Of a DNA stretch of 64,000 bases, positions 16,522 to 24,315 are shown one piece after another (positions within the stretch are counted from its first letter, which is position 1; each line of letters starts with the position of its first letter). Both the position numbers and the translations under genes were made by a program. This DNA is from Rhodocyclaceae bacterium (GTDB lineage Bacteria; Pseudomonadota; Gammaproteobacteria; Burkholderiales; Rhodocyclaceae): the NCBI GenBank assembly GCA_016702335.1, contig JADJEF010000003.1, positions 434,001 to 498,000 on the forward strand, written 5' to 3'. The notes below the pieces were generated by a model. That model searched no databases. It was not told the DNA's origin and saw only the letters and a program-made list of their open reading frames with translations.

Positions 16522-18135
16522 ATGCGCGTCGCCATAGCGCAGATCAACGTGGTTGTCGGCGATCTGGCCGGCAACATGCAACGCATCCTCGCAGCGGCCG
16601 ATCAAGCCCATGCCGCAGGCGCGGATGTGCTGCTGACGCCGGAGCTTGCCCTGTGTGGCTATCCGCCGGAAGACTTGCTGCTGCGCGAGGACTTTTTTCG
16701 TGCCTGCGCTCAGGCGCTTCGATCCTTGGCGGTACAAGCGCCGCTGCCATTGATTGTGGGGCATCCCGAAGGCAGCGACGGTCATCGTTACAACGCCGCG
16801 TCCTATCTCGCGCAGGGTGAAGTGCGCGCCACCTATCGCAAGCAGCGCCTGCCCAACTATGAGGTGTTCGACGAAGAACGCTACTTCACGGCGGGCAAGA
16901 ATCACTGTCTGGTAGAGATCAAGGGCGTGATCTGCGGCCTTGCCATCTGTGCCGATCTCTGGGAACCCGGTGCCGCCGAGGGTGCGCGGGCGGCGGGAGC
17001 GCAGGTCTTGCTGACGCTCAATGCCTCACCGTTCCATATGAACAAGCAGCACCGGCGCTACGACATTCTGCGCCAGCGCATCGCTGCGATTGCCTGCCCG
17101 ATCGTTTATGCCAACCTCGTCGGTGGGCAGGATGAACTGGTGTTTGATGGCGGTTCCTTTGTGCTCGACGCCACGGGTGCATTGACGCATCAGTTGCCGG
17201 CCTTTGATGAGGCCGTGGTCTGTGTGGATATCGATCCTCTTGGCATGGTGTCAGGTGTGGTGGTGCCGCGTGACACGGTAGAAGCCGAAGTCTATGGTGC
17301 ACTCAAGACCGGGGTGCGCGACTATCTGGGCAAGAATGGTTTTCCGGGCGCGATACTGGGTCTTTCCGGTGGCGTCGATTCGGCGCTGACGCTTGCGATT
17401 GCGGTCGATGCGCTGGGTGCCGACAAGGTGCGCGCAGTCATGATGCCTTCGCCGTACACGGCACAAATGAGTCTGGATGATTCGCGCGAAATGGTCCGGC
17501 GTTTGGGTGTGCAATACGACGAAATCGCCATCGGGCCGCTGATGGAGGCCTATGCCGGTACGCTCGCTCCGCTACTGACACCGCTTGGCCCCAAGCCAGC
17601 CTGGGATACCACCGATGAAAATCTGCAGGCGCGCATTCGCGGCATGCTGCTGATGGCCTTGTCCAATCGCACCGGGCGCATCGTGCTCACCACCGGCAAC
17701 AAGAGCGAGATGGCGGTCGGCTATGCCACCTTATACGGCGACATGGCGGGCGGTTTTGCGGTGATCAAGGACGTATTCAAGACCTTCGTGTATCGCCTGT
17801 GTCATTGGCGGAATGCACAGGGCGAGGTAATTCCCGGCAATATCATCACGCGCCCCCCGTCCGCCGAACTCAAGCCCGGCCAGACCGATCAGGACAGCTT
17901 GCCTGCGTACGACGTGCTTGATGCGATCATCGCCGCGTATATGGAGCGCGACGAATCACCGCAGACCATCATTGCCGGGGGGCTACCGGCAGAGGACGTG
18001 ATCCGCGTCGTTGCGATGCTCAAGCGCAACGAATACAAGCGCCGCCAGGCCCCGGTAGGGGTCCGTGTGACGCAGCGCGGTTTTGGCAAGGATTGGCGGT
18101 ATCCGATAACATCCCGCTATGTTGACGCCGTGTGA
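16522..18135 (+). CDS. nadE: NAD+ synthase, glutamine-hydrolysing
   Basis: Amidates deamido-NAD to NAD using glutamine; 537 aa two-domain form. The N-terminal nitrilase-like glutaminase domain has Glu in LLTPELALCGYPPEDLL, Lys in YRKQRLPNY and nucleophile Cys in GLAICADLWEPG. The C-terminal synthetase domain has the ATP-pyrophosphatase loop GLSGGVDSALTLAIA (about residue 281) and TTGNKSEMAVGYATLYGDMAGG (shown in part). The end is 45 bp before the P-II gene, an order common in betaproteobacteria. Confidence 0.96.
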   Translation: MRVAIAQINVVVGDLAGNMQRILAAADQAHAAGADVLLTPELALCGYPPEDLLLREDFFRACAQALRSLAVQAPLPLIVGHPEGSDGHRYNAASYLAQGEVRATYRKQRLPNYEVFDEERYFTAGKNHCLVEIKGVICGLAICADLWEPGAAEGARAAGAQVLLTLNASPFHMNKQHRRYDILRQRIAAIACPIVYANLVGGQDELVFDGGSFVLDATGALTHQLPAFDEAVVCVDIDPLGMVSGVVVPRDTVEAEVYGALKTGVRDYLGKNGFPGAILGLSGGVDSALTLAIAVDALGADKVRAVMMPSPYTAQMSLDDSREMVRRLGVQYDEIAIGPLMEAYAGTLAPLLTPLGPKPAWDTTDENLQARIRGMLLMALSNRTGRIVLTTGNKSEMAVGYATLYGDMAGGFAVIKDVFKTFVYRLCHWRNAQGEVIPGNIITRPPSAELKPGQTDQDSLPAYDVLDAIIAAYMERDESPQTIIAGGLPAEDVIRVVAMLKRNEYKRRQAPVGVRVTQRGFGKDWRYPITSRYVDAV

Positions 18136-18179
18136 CGGCGCACCTTCACCCCGCCACGAACCCAGTCAGGAAGCCAGAA

Positions 18180-18518
18180 ATGAAAAAGATCGAAGCTGTC
18201 ATCAAGCCCTTCAAACTTGACGAAGTGCGCGAGGCCTTGTCAGAGGTGGGTGTTACCGGCCTGACGGTGACCGAGGTCAAGGGTTTCGGTCGCCAGAAGG
18301 GACACACCGAACTGTACCGTGGCGCCGAGTACGTGGTGGACTTTCTGCCCAAGATCAAGATCGAAATCGTTGTTGCTGATGCTACCGTGGAGCCAGCCAT
18401 TGATGCCATCGTCAAGGCAGCGCGCACCGGCAAGATCGGCGACGGGAAGATTTTTGTGACGACGGTCGAAAGTGTTGTTCGTATCCGTACCGGCGAGACC
18501 GACGAAGCCGCCATCTAG
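18180..18518 (+). CDS. glnB: Nitrogen regulatory protein P-II
   Basis: 112 aa trimeric signal protein reporting 2-oxoglutarate, ATP/ADP and nitrogen status to glutamine synthetase adenylylation, NtrB and others. MKKIEAVIKPFKLDEVREAL is the typical N-terminus; the T-loop RGAEYVVDFLPK has the uridylylated Tyr (residue 51), and GKIGDGKIFV is the P-II signature 2. The ATG at 18180 fits the family; earlier in-frame codons do not. Linkage to nadE and absence of amtB nearby favour GlnB over GlnK, but sequence alone does not settle it. Confidence 0.93.
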   Translation: MKKIEAVIKPFKLDEVREALSEVGVTGLTVTEVKGFGRQKGHTELYRGAEYVVDFLPKIKIEIVVADATVEPAIDAIVKAARTGKIGDGKIFVTTVESVVRIRTGETDEAAI

Positions 18519-18525
18519 AAGGCGC

Positions 18526-18557
18526 ATCGCCGGTCCCTGTTGTGCCGGCGATTTCTG
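18526..18557 (+). terminator. Hairpin after glnB
   Basis: Perfect 8-bp arms ATCGCCGG (18526-18533) and CCGGCGAT (18545-18552), loop 11 nt, followed by a short TTCT. Weak U tract, so a moderate call. Confidence 0.5.
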
Positions 18558-18576
18558 TGGTTACGAACGGTAAAAC

Positions 18577-19797
18577 ATGTCGCTGCTGACCACATTGTTG
18601 GTGTTGGTGGTTGTCGCACGCTTGTTCGGCAAGCTGTTTGCCAAGTACAACCAGCCCGAGGTGGTGGGGGAAATTCTCGCCGGTGTGCTGCTCGGCCCCT
18701 CCGTCCTCAATTTGATCTACCCGGATCGCCAGTTGGCCGGCATTGCTGATCTGGCGGTGTTCCTGGTCATTCTCGCCGCCGGGCTGGAGATGCGCTTCTC
18801 GGATATTTTCAGTGCGATGCGCGGCCGTGGTCTGGCCTTGGCGGCCTTTTCGTTTTTTGTGCCCTTTCTGGGGGCATGGCCGGTCGCCGTGTATTTCGAG
18901 CTCGACCCGATGCGCACCATTTTCCTGGGCTTGTGCGTGTCGATCACCGCCTTGCCCGTGGCTGCAAAAATGCTTGAATCGATGCAGATTCTCGATTCGC
19001 GCATCGGCAACTACGCGGTTGCCACGGCCATCCTCAACGACGTGGCGGCGCTGCTGGTGCTGGGCGTTGTTTTAGCCTTGCCCGAGCAGCCGACCGCGCG
19101 CGAGTTTCTCAGCGTGGGCATGCTCTCGGCGTTGAAGCTGGCCGGGCTGTTTGCGTTGGTGCTTGCGGTCAATGGCGTGCTGCTGGGCATGGAGCGGCTC
19201 GGCATCGCGGTGAGCGCAATCCCCGAGCGCCTGATCGGCGTATTTGGTCCCGAGGCCTTGTTCGGCCTCGTCGTGCTGTTTGTGCTGGGCTTCGGTAGTG
19301 TCAGCGAAGCCTTGGGTTTTCACTTCGTCATCGGTGCGTTCTTTGGTGCCTTGCTGATTGACAAGCGGCACTTTCTGGCGTCACGTTACGAGGAGCTCAA
19401 AAAGACGCTCGCGTCCGTTACCGGCGGCTTTCTCGCGCCCGTTTTCTTTGCCTTTATCGGCCTGAAATTTGACGTCGACGCCATTGAAGAGATCGGCTTT
19501 GTGCTGGCGGTGCTGAGTGTGTCGATCGTGACCAAGGTCTTTGCTGGCTGGATCGGCGGGCGCTGGGTGGGTATGTCCTCGCGTGAGGCGCTGGGACTGG
19601 GCTGCATGCTCAACGGGCGCGGCATCATGGAACTGGTGGTGGCGAGCATTGCCTACCAAAAGGGCTTTATTGGCGCGGTAATGTTCTCGACGCTGGTGCT
19701 GATGGGGTTGGTGACCACATTGCTGGCCCCGTTCCTGTTCAACCGGGTCATGCCGGCGGCCACGCTGGAGCGTTACCGCCAGGGTGAGACGGTCTGA
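18577..19797 (+). CDS. CPA2-family cation:proton antiporter (KefB-like membrane domain)
   Basis: 406 aa, about 12 predicted membrane helices, no C-terminal RCK/TrkA-N domain. Family blocks: QPEVVGEILAGVLLGPSVL near the N-terminus, SITALPVAAKMLE (the conserved helix with the essential acidic/proline region), AVATAILNDVAALLVL, HFVIGAFFGALLID, and GRGIMELVVASIAYQKGFI near the end. Likely a Na+/H+ or K+/H+ exchanger in the inner membrane. Absence of regulatory domains sets it apart from full KefB/KefC. The 3' intergenic region carries a dispersed repeat copy. Confidence 0.88.
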   Translation: MSLLTTLLVLVVVARLFGKLFAKYNQPEVVGEILAGVLLGPSVLNLIYPDRQLAGIADLAVFLVILAAGLEMRFSDIFSAMRGRGLALAAFSFFVPFLGAWPVAVYFELDPMRTIFLGLCVSITALPVAAKMLESMQILDSRIGNYAVATAILNDVAALLVLGVVLALPEQPTAREFLSVGMLSALKLAGLFALVLAVNGVLLGMERLGIAVSAIPERLIGVFGPEALFGLVVLFVLGFGSVSEALGFHFVIGAFFGALLIDKRHFLASRYEELKKTLASVTGGFLAPVFFAFIGLKFDVDAIEEIGFVLAVLSVSIVTKVFAGWIGGRWVGMSSREALGLGCMLNGRGIMELVVASIAYQKGFIGAVMFSTLVLMGLVTTLLAPFLFNRVMPAATLERYRQGETV

Positions 19798-19807
19798 GCT
19801 CGCCAGT

Positions 19808-19836
19808 CCGCAAGTCGGCGCTGGCGGGACGGCGAT
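19808..19836 (+). repeat. Dispersed 28-bp repeat downstream of the antiporter
   Basis: Exact consensus core AAGTCGGCGCTGGCGGGACG in the intergenic region, 10 bp after the stop. Confidence 0.9.
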
Positions 19837-19981
19837 CCGGCGTAAACGCAGGGGCATCGTGAGATTCAAGCGTGGCTTGAGGAGCACGCCGTTTGCCGGT
19901 ATCGGATTAAAAGAAGATTAAGTGGCGATTGCGCTTCTTTTTGGCCTCCCGGAGCAAAGGCGCAGGTATAGAGTGCCTTCG

Positions 19982-20974
19982 ATGATCACGAGACTGAGTC
20001 AGTATTGTCAGAATCTTGTCCGCCTTGGCGGATTGGCAGTGCTATGCGCCACGCTTTCCGGCTGCGTTGCCATGCCGTTCAAGTGGCCGACAACCTCGCC
20101 CGAGCCGGCCCCGTTGCCGGAGCGCGAAGCGCCAGTGCTCACTCGCCCATTGCCACCGCTGCCACCGCCAGTGCCGGTTGCGGTGCAAACCGGTGCCGGC
20201 ATGACCACCAGTAGCTACTCCGAAGTTCCCGTGGCGGCAAATCCGCCCATGACCGAGCAGGCCAAGTTACAGGCGGCGCAACACTGGGCGCGCATTGCCG
20301 ACGATGCCGGTCAGTCGGCGGTGTCCATGCTCAAGAACGGCAAGCTGTGCAAGGGTGGCATCGAGAAATGCGGCCTTATCTATGTGAAGCCTGCCGCAGT
20401 TGTTTCGGACTTCAGCCGGGTGTTTCGCAACCAGCTGATTACGCGTCTGGTCAAACTTGGGGCTCCGGTAACCAAGGGAAGCAGCGGCGTGCTGACGGTT
20501 GAGATTGATGTTCAGCCCATCGTTTTTGCCGCCAATCGTCCCCAATATCGCTATGCGGGAGTGCCAGTCGAACTCGGCCCCGGAATATGGGCGATACGCG
20601 ACGTGATTGATGGCTCTGTCGATAATCCCGCGCAGTCACCCGTTGTACCCGATGCCTTGCATTGGTTCCGTAGCGAGTTTGCCGCGGGGCAGACGCCACG
20701 TACCGAACTGTTTATCACCGTGTCCATCACCGATAGCCGGCGCTTTCTCTCGCGCAGTTCCAACGCCTATTACATCACCGATGCCGACAAGCATCTCTAC
20801 GATCAGGCCCTGTGCTCGGTCTTCCAGCACTGCCCCAAGACGGCGGAGGTGGCCAAGGCCGCCAACGAGGCAAAGGCGCTTGAAAAGCAAGGTCCGCCCG
20901 CACGTACCTTGGAATTGGTCGGCTCGCCCGCGCCCCCAGGCAAGCCGGCAAAGCCAACTAGCAAGCAGATGTGA
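19982..20974 (+). CDS. Predicted outer-membrane lipoprotein, unknown function
   Basis: 330 aa. Lipoprotein signal peptide with lipobox LSGC, Cys at residue 28. A Pro-rich stretch follows (RPLPPLPPPVPVAV), then a globular region of mixed alpha/beta with Cys in KNGKLCKGGIEKCGLIYV, and a second Cys pair in LCSVFQHCPKTAE; these could form disulphides in the periplasm. The start is taken at ATG 19982 rather than a GTG 60 bp upstream because only this start places the signal peptide at the N-terminus. Its TGA overlaps the next ATG by 1 bp. I do not recognise the family; coupling to an FlgO-like gene suggests an envelope or flagellum-related pair. Confidence 0.7.
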   Translation: MITRLSQYCQNLVRLGGLAVLCATLSGCVAMPFKWPTTSPEPAPLPEREAPVLTRPLPPLPPPVPVAVQTGAGMTTSSYSEVPVAANPPMTEQAKLQAAQHWARIADDAGQSAVSMLKNGKLCKGGIEKCGLIYVKPAAVVSDFSRVFRNQLITRLVKLGAPVTKGSSGVLTVEIDVQPIVFAANRPQYRYAGVPVELGPGIWAIRDVIDGSVDNPAQSPVVPDALHWFRSEFAAGQTPRTELFITVSITDSRRFLSRSSNAYYITDADKHLYDQALCSVFQHCPKTAEVAKAANEAKALEKQGPPARTLELVGSPAPPGKPAKPTSKQM

Positions 20975-21549
20975 TGGTGCGCCTGATCTCCACACTGGTG
21001 GCTGCCTTGCTCGTGAGCGGCTGCCTTGAAACGCTGATGGGGCCGCCCCCGGCGGCTATGCCCGTCTATACGCCCCCACCCGCGACGGATATCACGGCCA
21101 GCAACTATGCCGCCGCTGATGCCCTGATGGAGCAACTGCGGCCTACTGTGCCATCCTCTACGCCATTGGTGGTCGCAACCATCGTCAATATCAACAGCCT
21201 TGAGGACTCGTCCCCGCTTGGCCGTCTGATGACCGAGCAGATTTCCGGCCGGCTGACGCAGGGGGGCTACAAGGTGATCGAGGTCAAACTGCGCAATCAA
21301 CTGTTCATGAAACGCAGCGAGGGCGAGTTGATGCTCACGCGCGAGCTACGTGACATTGCCAAGCGCCACAGTGCCAGCGTTGCTGTCACCGGAACTTATA
21401 CCGACAGCGGCAAGCGTGTTTTCGTCAATCTGAAAGCAATACGGCTCGACGATAACGTCATTGCTGCCGCGGTGGACTACGACTTGTCCCGTGATGCGCA
21501 GATCAAGACGCTTCTTGGCACTAGCGGCAGTGGTAGCAGCCTGAAGTAA
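20974..21549 (+). CDS. FlgO-family outer-membrane lipoprotein
   Basis: 191 aa. Lipoprotein signal with lipobox LVSGC (Cys near residue 17). The mature part has the FlgO-domain pattern: ADALMEQLRP, VATIVNINSLEDSSPLGRLM, EQISGRLTQGGYKVIEVKLR, HSASVAVTGTYTDSGKRVFVNLKAIR (shown in part) and NVIAAAVDYDL. In Vibrio, FlgO sits in the outer membrane near the flagellum and affects motility. There are no flagellar genes here, so this may be one of the many FlgO-like proteins of other function. Confidence 0.8.
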   Translation: MVRLISTLVAALLVSGCLETLMGPPPAAMPVYTPPPATDITASNYAAADALMEQLRPTVPSSTPLVVATIVNINSLEDSSPLGRLMTEQISGRLTQGGYKVIEVKLRNQLFMKRSEGELMLTRELRDIAKRHSASVAVTGTYTDSGKRVFVNLKAIRLDDNVIAAAVDYDLSRDAQIKTLLGTSGSGSSLK

Positions 21550-21563
21550 GCTCGGTTGTAAGC

Positions 21564-22130
21564 TCAGTTCGCGCTCAGTAGCAATACCAGCGCACCGGCT
21601 CCGCCCTCGGCAGCACGCGCCTGACAAAACGCCAGCACCTCGCGCCGCTGTACCAGCCAGCCTTGCACCAGCTTTTTCAGCACCGGGTCGCGCCCTGGCG
21701 AGCCGATGCCCTTGCCATGCACAATGCGCACGCAGCGCAGACTGCGCGCGCGACACTCGCGCAGAAATTCTGCGGTCGCCAGCCGCGCCTGATCGCGGTT
21801 CATGCCATGCAGGTCGAGTTTTTCCTGACGTACCCAACGCCCCCGGCGCAGATCGCGTAACACCGAGCGGGGAACGCCCTCGCGAGACCACGCGGCTTCA
21901 TCACCGCCCTCGAGTTGCAGGTCCAGCAGGTCGCCGCCATGCAGCGACTCGGCGAGGGCGTTGCGCGCATCTTGGTGCGAATGGCGCGGCCAGGCGGGCG
22001 GGGCCGGTGGCTCGTGATGTACGCGATCAATCGTCAGCGGCTGGACATCGGCGACCTCGGCGCGAAAGTGCGCGAGATCGTCGCTGTGCTCCGGGTCATT
22101 GAGCCTGTGCCGGGAACGTCCGGCGGGCAT
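21564..22130 (-). CDS. Smr-domain protein
   Basis: 188 aa. The C-terminal half is a Smr (MutS2/SmrB-like) domain: KLDLHGMNRDQARLATAEFL carries the LDLHG signature and RIVHGKGIGSPGRDPVLKKL the HGxG loop. The N-terminal half is charged and less conserved. Stand-alone Smr proteins of this size are SmrA/SmrB types; SmrB cleaves mRNA at collided ribosomes in E. coli, but equivalence is not certain here. Located 6 bp downstream of trxB on the same strand. Confidence 0.85.
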   Translation of the reverse strand: MPAGRSRHRLNDPEHSDDLAHFRAEVADVQPLTIDRVHHEPPAPPAWPRHSHQDARNALAESLHGGDLLDLQLEGGDEAAWSREGVPRSVLRDLRRGRWVRQEKLDLHGMNRDQARLATAEFLRECRARSLRCVRIVHGKGIGSPGRDPVLKKLVQGWLVQRREVLAFCQARAAEGGAGALVLLLSAN

Positions 22131-22136
22131 GGCGCG

Positions 22137-23105
22137 TTAGCCGGCGAGGCCCAGGCTATCGAGATAGCGCTCGGCATCGAGAGCCGCCATGCAGCCGGTG
22201 CCGGCGCTGGTGACAGCCTGACGATAGATGTGGTCCTGCACGTCACCGGCAGCAAACACGCCCGTGACCGAGGTCGCCGTGGCATTGCCGCTGCGGCCCA
22301 TCTGGGTCACGATATAGCCGCCTTCCATGTCGAGTTGTCCGGCAAAGATGTCCGTGTTCGGCTTGTGGCCAATGGCGATGAAGACCCCCATCAGGCCGAT
22401 ATCTTCAGTCACACCGGTCTGGGCGTGCTTGATGCGCATACCGGTCACGCCGGTTTTGTCGCCCAGCACTTCGTCCAGCGTGTGGTGCCATTTGATGGTC
22501 ACTTTGCCGGCCTTTTCTTTCTCGAAAAGTTTGTCGGCCAGAATCTTTTCGGAGCGAAACTTGTCGCGGCGATGCACTACGGTGACATGGCTGGCGATGT
22601 TGGCGAGGTATAGGGCCTCTTCGACCGCCGTGTTGCCACCGCCGATTACCGCAACGGGTTTGTTTTTATAGAAAAAGCCGTCGCAGGTCGCGCACGCCGA
22701 GACGCCTTTGCCGGAGAACGCTTCTTCGGAAGGCAGGCCGAGATACTGGGCGGAGGCCCCGGTGGCAATGATCAACGCATCGCAGGTGTACTCGCCCGCG
22801 TCACCCACCAGACGGATGGGCTTTTCCTTCAAATGCGCGGTATGAATGTGATCGAACACCAGTTCGGTGTTGAAGCGCGTCGCGTGCTTTTCAAAGCGCG
22901 CCATCAGTTCCGGCCCCTGCACGCCATCGGCATCCGCCGGCCAGTTGTCCACCTCGGTGGTGGTCATCAGTTGCCCGCCCTGAGCCATGCCGGTAATGAT
23001 TACCGGATTGAGGTTGGCGCGCGCGGCATAGACGGCGGCGCTATAGCCGGCGGGGCCGGAGCCGAGGATCAGCAGGCGGATGTGGCGGGGTGCGGTGGCG
23101 GGCAT
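22137..23105 (-). CDS. trxB: Thioredoxin-disulphide reductase
   Basis: FAD/NADPH enzyme reducing thioredoxin; cytosolic, 322 aa. FAD-binding GSGPAGYSAAVYAARA near the N-terminus, redox-active SACATCDGFF (CATC), NADPH-binding VIGGGNTAVEEALYLA with VHRRD, and the C-terminal FAD block GVFAAGDVQDHIYRQAVTSAGTG (shown in part). The ATG at 23105 is preceded by AGGAAA. Cotranscribed with the Smr gene. Confidence 0.96.
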   Translation of the reverse strand: MPATAPRHIRLLILGSGPAGYSAAVYAARANLNPVIITGMAQGGQLMTTTEVDNWPADADGVQGPELMARFEKHATRFNTELVFDHIHTAHLKEKPIRLVGDAGEYTCDALIIATGASAQYLGLPSEEAFSGKGVSACATCDGFFYKNKPVAVIGGGNTAVEEALYLANIASHVTVVHRRDKFRSEKILADKLFEKEKAGKVTIKWHHTLDEVLGDKTGVTGMRIKHAQTGVTEDIGLMGVFIAIGHKPNTDIFAGQLDMEGGYIVTQMGRSGNATATSVTGVFAAGDVQDHIYRQAVTSAGTGCMAALDAERYLDSLGLAG

Positions 23106-23434
23106 GCGGGTTTCCTTTGTCGGTATTGGATCTGCGTCTGATTATAGGTCGCAGAGGGCGATCGTTGCCTTGGTCCGGCGCTGCAATGCACCACCTCATC
23201 GATCGCCTGCCTGTTTGGGCGAACAAAGCTGCATTTACCGTAGTGACACTCCCTCGTGCGCAGGTGCCGCGTACGGCGGCTACCACTTTTATTGACGTTG
23301 GACGCCTGATCTTGCCGTCGCGGATGGTGAGACGGCGATTGCTGCCCTCATTTGCCGGCGAGGCACGCATCGCCGGATAGGCGGACGAAAAATGGGCGCA
23401 TCCCGTGCCGGGGTGGGCTAGGTAAAATAAAGCC
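23106..23434. other. Intergenic region trxB - MNT gene
   Basis: 329 bp between divergent genes. I see no convincing gene or RNA. At 23317-23340 there is a degenerate copy of the dispersed repeat (20 of 24 positions match the variant in the copper ATPase). Confidence 0.5.
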
Positions 23435-23764
23435 ATGACGTCTGTGCCACTACCTGCCACCCTGTCACTTGATCCGCGAGATCGGCGCGAGATCGAGCGC
23501 GTTCTCGCGCGGGTGTTCAGACGTAATGGCGTACTGAATGTGCGATTGTTTGGGTCGCGCGCGCGCGGTGACAGTCGGCGAACGTCCGACATAGATATCG
23601 CATTGGGGACTGAGACGACAGCACCGCTGTCGGATCTTGCCGACTTGCGCGAAGCACTTGAAGAGTCGCAGGTTCCGTTTCGCGTTGATCTGGTTGATTA
23701 TGCGAGCGCGGCGCCGGCGCTGCGTGCTGCGATTGACCGGGAGGGAATTGCATGGCCAATGTAG
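23435..23764 (+). CDS. MNT-type nucleotidyltransferase domain protein
   Basis: 109 aa. LFGSRARGDSRRTSDIDIAL is the minimal nucleotidyltransferase signature (GSxxxG plus DxD), and a third acidic residue is in FRVDLVDY. The next gene, overlapping by 13 bp, is a HEPN-family partner; together they form an MNT/HEPN pair. Such pairs act as toxin-antitoxin systems in which MNT AMPylates and silences the HEPN RNase in studied cases. The active residues look intact. Function by family only. Confidence 0.85.
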   Translation: MTSVPLPATLSLDPRDRREIERVLARVFRRNGVLNVRLFGSRARGDSRRTSDIDIALGTETTAPLSDLADLREALEESQVPFRVDLVDYASAAPALRAAIDREGIAWPM

Positions 23765-24150
23765 TCCAGCGCCTTGCCTCGGCTCAGCGCGCATTGGCGA
23801 CACTTGAGGCGCTTGCCGCCATACCCAGTGATGCGATCGTTCGCGACGCCACAATACAGCGCTTTGAATATTCGTTCGAGGCTATTTGGAAAGCCGCTCA
23901 AGCCGTATTGCTGGACCGTTATGGCGTTGAGCTGGCCTCACCCAAGCCGGTAATTCGCGGTTGCTTTGAGAATGACTTGCTCAACGAAGCGGAGTCGCGG
24001 CTTGCGCTGGCAATGGTGGATCACTGGAATCTCACGTCCCACACCTACAACGAAGCGTTGGCGTGCGAAATTGCTGCCGCCATCCCTGCGTATCGGGCTT
24101 TGTTGCGTGACTGGCTGGACCGATTGTCCGGCGTAAGCCCAGAGGACTGA
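23752..24150 (+). CDS. HEPN-like protein (HI0074-type nucleotidyltransferase substrate-binding)
   Basis: 132 aa, all-helical. IQRFEYSFEAIWKAAQAVLL is the typical N-terminal helix block of the HI0074 family, and NLTSHTYNEALACEIAAAIP holds the SHxY-type C-terminal motif. The canonical RX4-6H RNase motif of toxic HEPN proteins is not seen; the T-S-H-T-Y version is typical of the substrate-binding subgroup, so RNase toxicity is uncertain. Overlaps the MNT gene by 13 bp, indicating coupled expression. Confidence 0.8.
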   Translation: MANVVQRLASAQRALATLEALAAIPSDAIVRDATIQRFEYSFEAIWKAAQAVLLDRYGVELASPKPVIRGCFENDLLNEAESRLALAMVDHWNLTSHTYNEALACEIAAAIPAYRALLRDWLDRLSGVSPED

Positions 24151-24164
24151 CGAGCCCCGCTTCC

Positions 24165-24192
24165 ATCGCCGTCCTACCAGCGCCGACTTGCG
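24165..24192 (-). repeat. Dispersed 28-bp repeat downstream of the HEPN gene
   Basis: Reverse copy GCCGTCCTACCAGCGCCGAC in the 130-bp gap before ftsK. Confidence 0.8.
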
Positions 24193-24315
24193 AACAAGCC
24201 CGGTGTCTGCCTCCTGTTCCGGGGGAGGGCGGCGCGATGAGCGGCCGATAATCGTGCCATCCTGCCCGGAGATGTCACGTCATGAGCGCTACCGATACCG
24301 CTGCCCCGTCCCGTT

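Noticed and set aside
23041..23592. Minus-strand open frame in the trxB-MNT gap
   Set aside because: Overlaps both flanking genes, has no motif or ribosome site, and has atypical Arg/Ser-rich composition.
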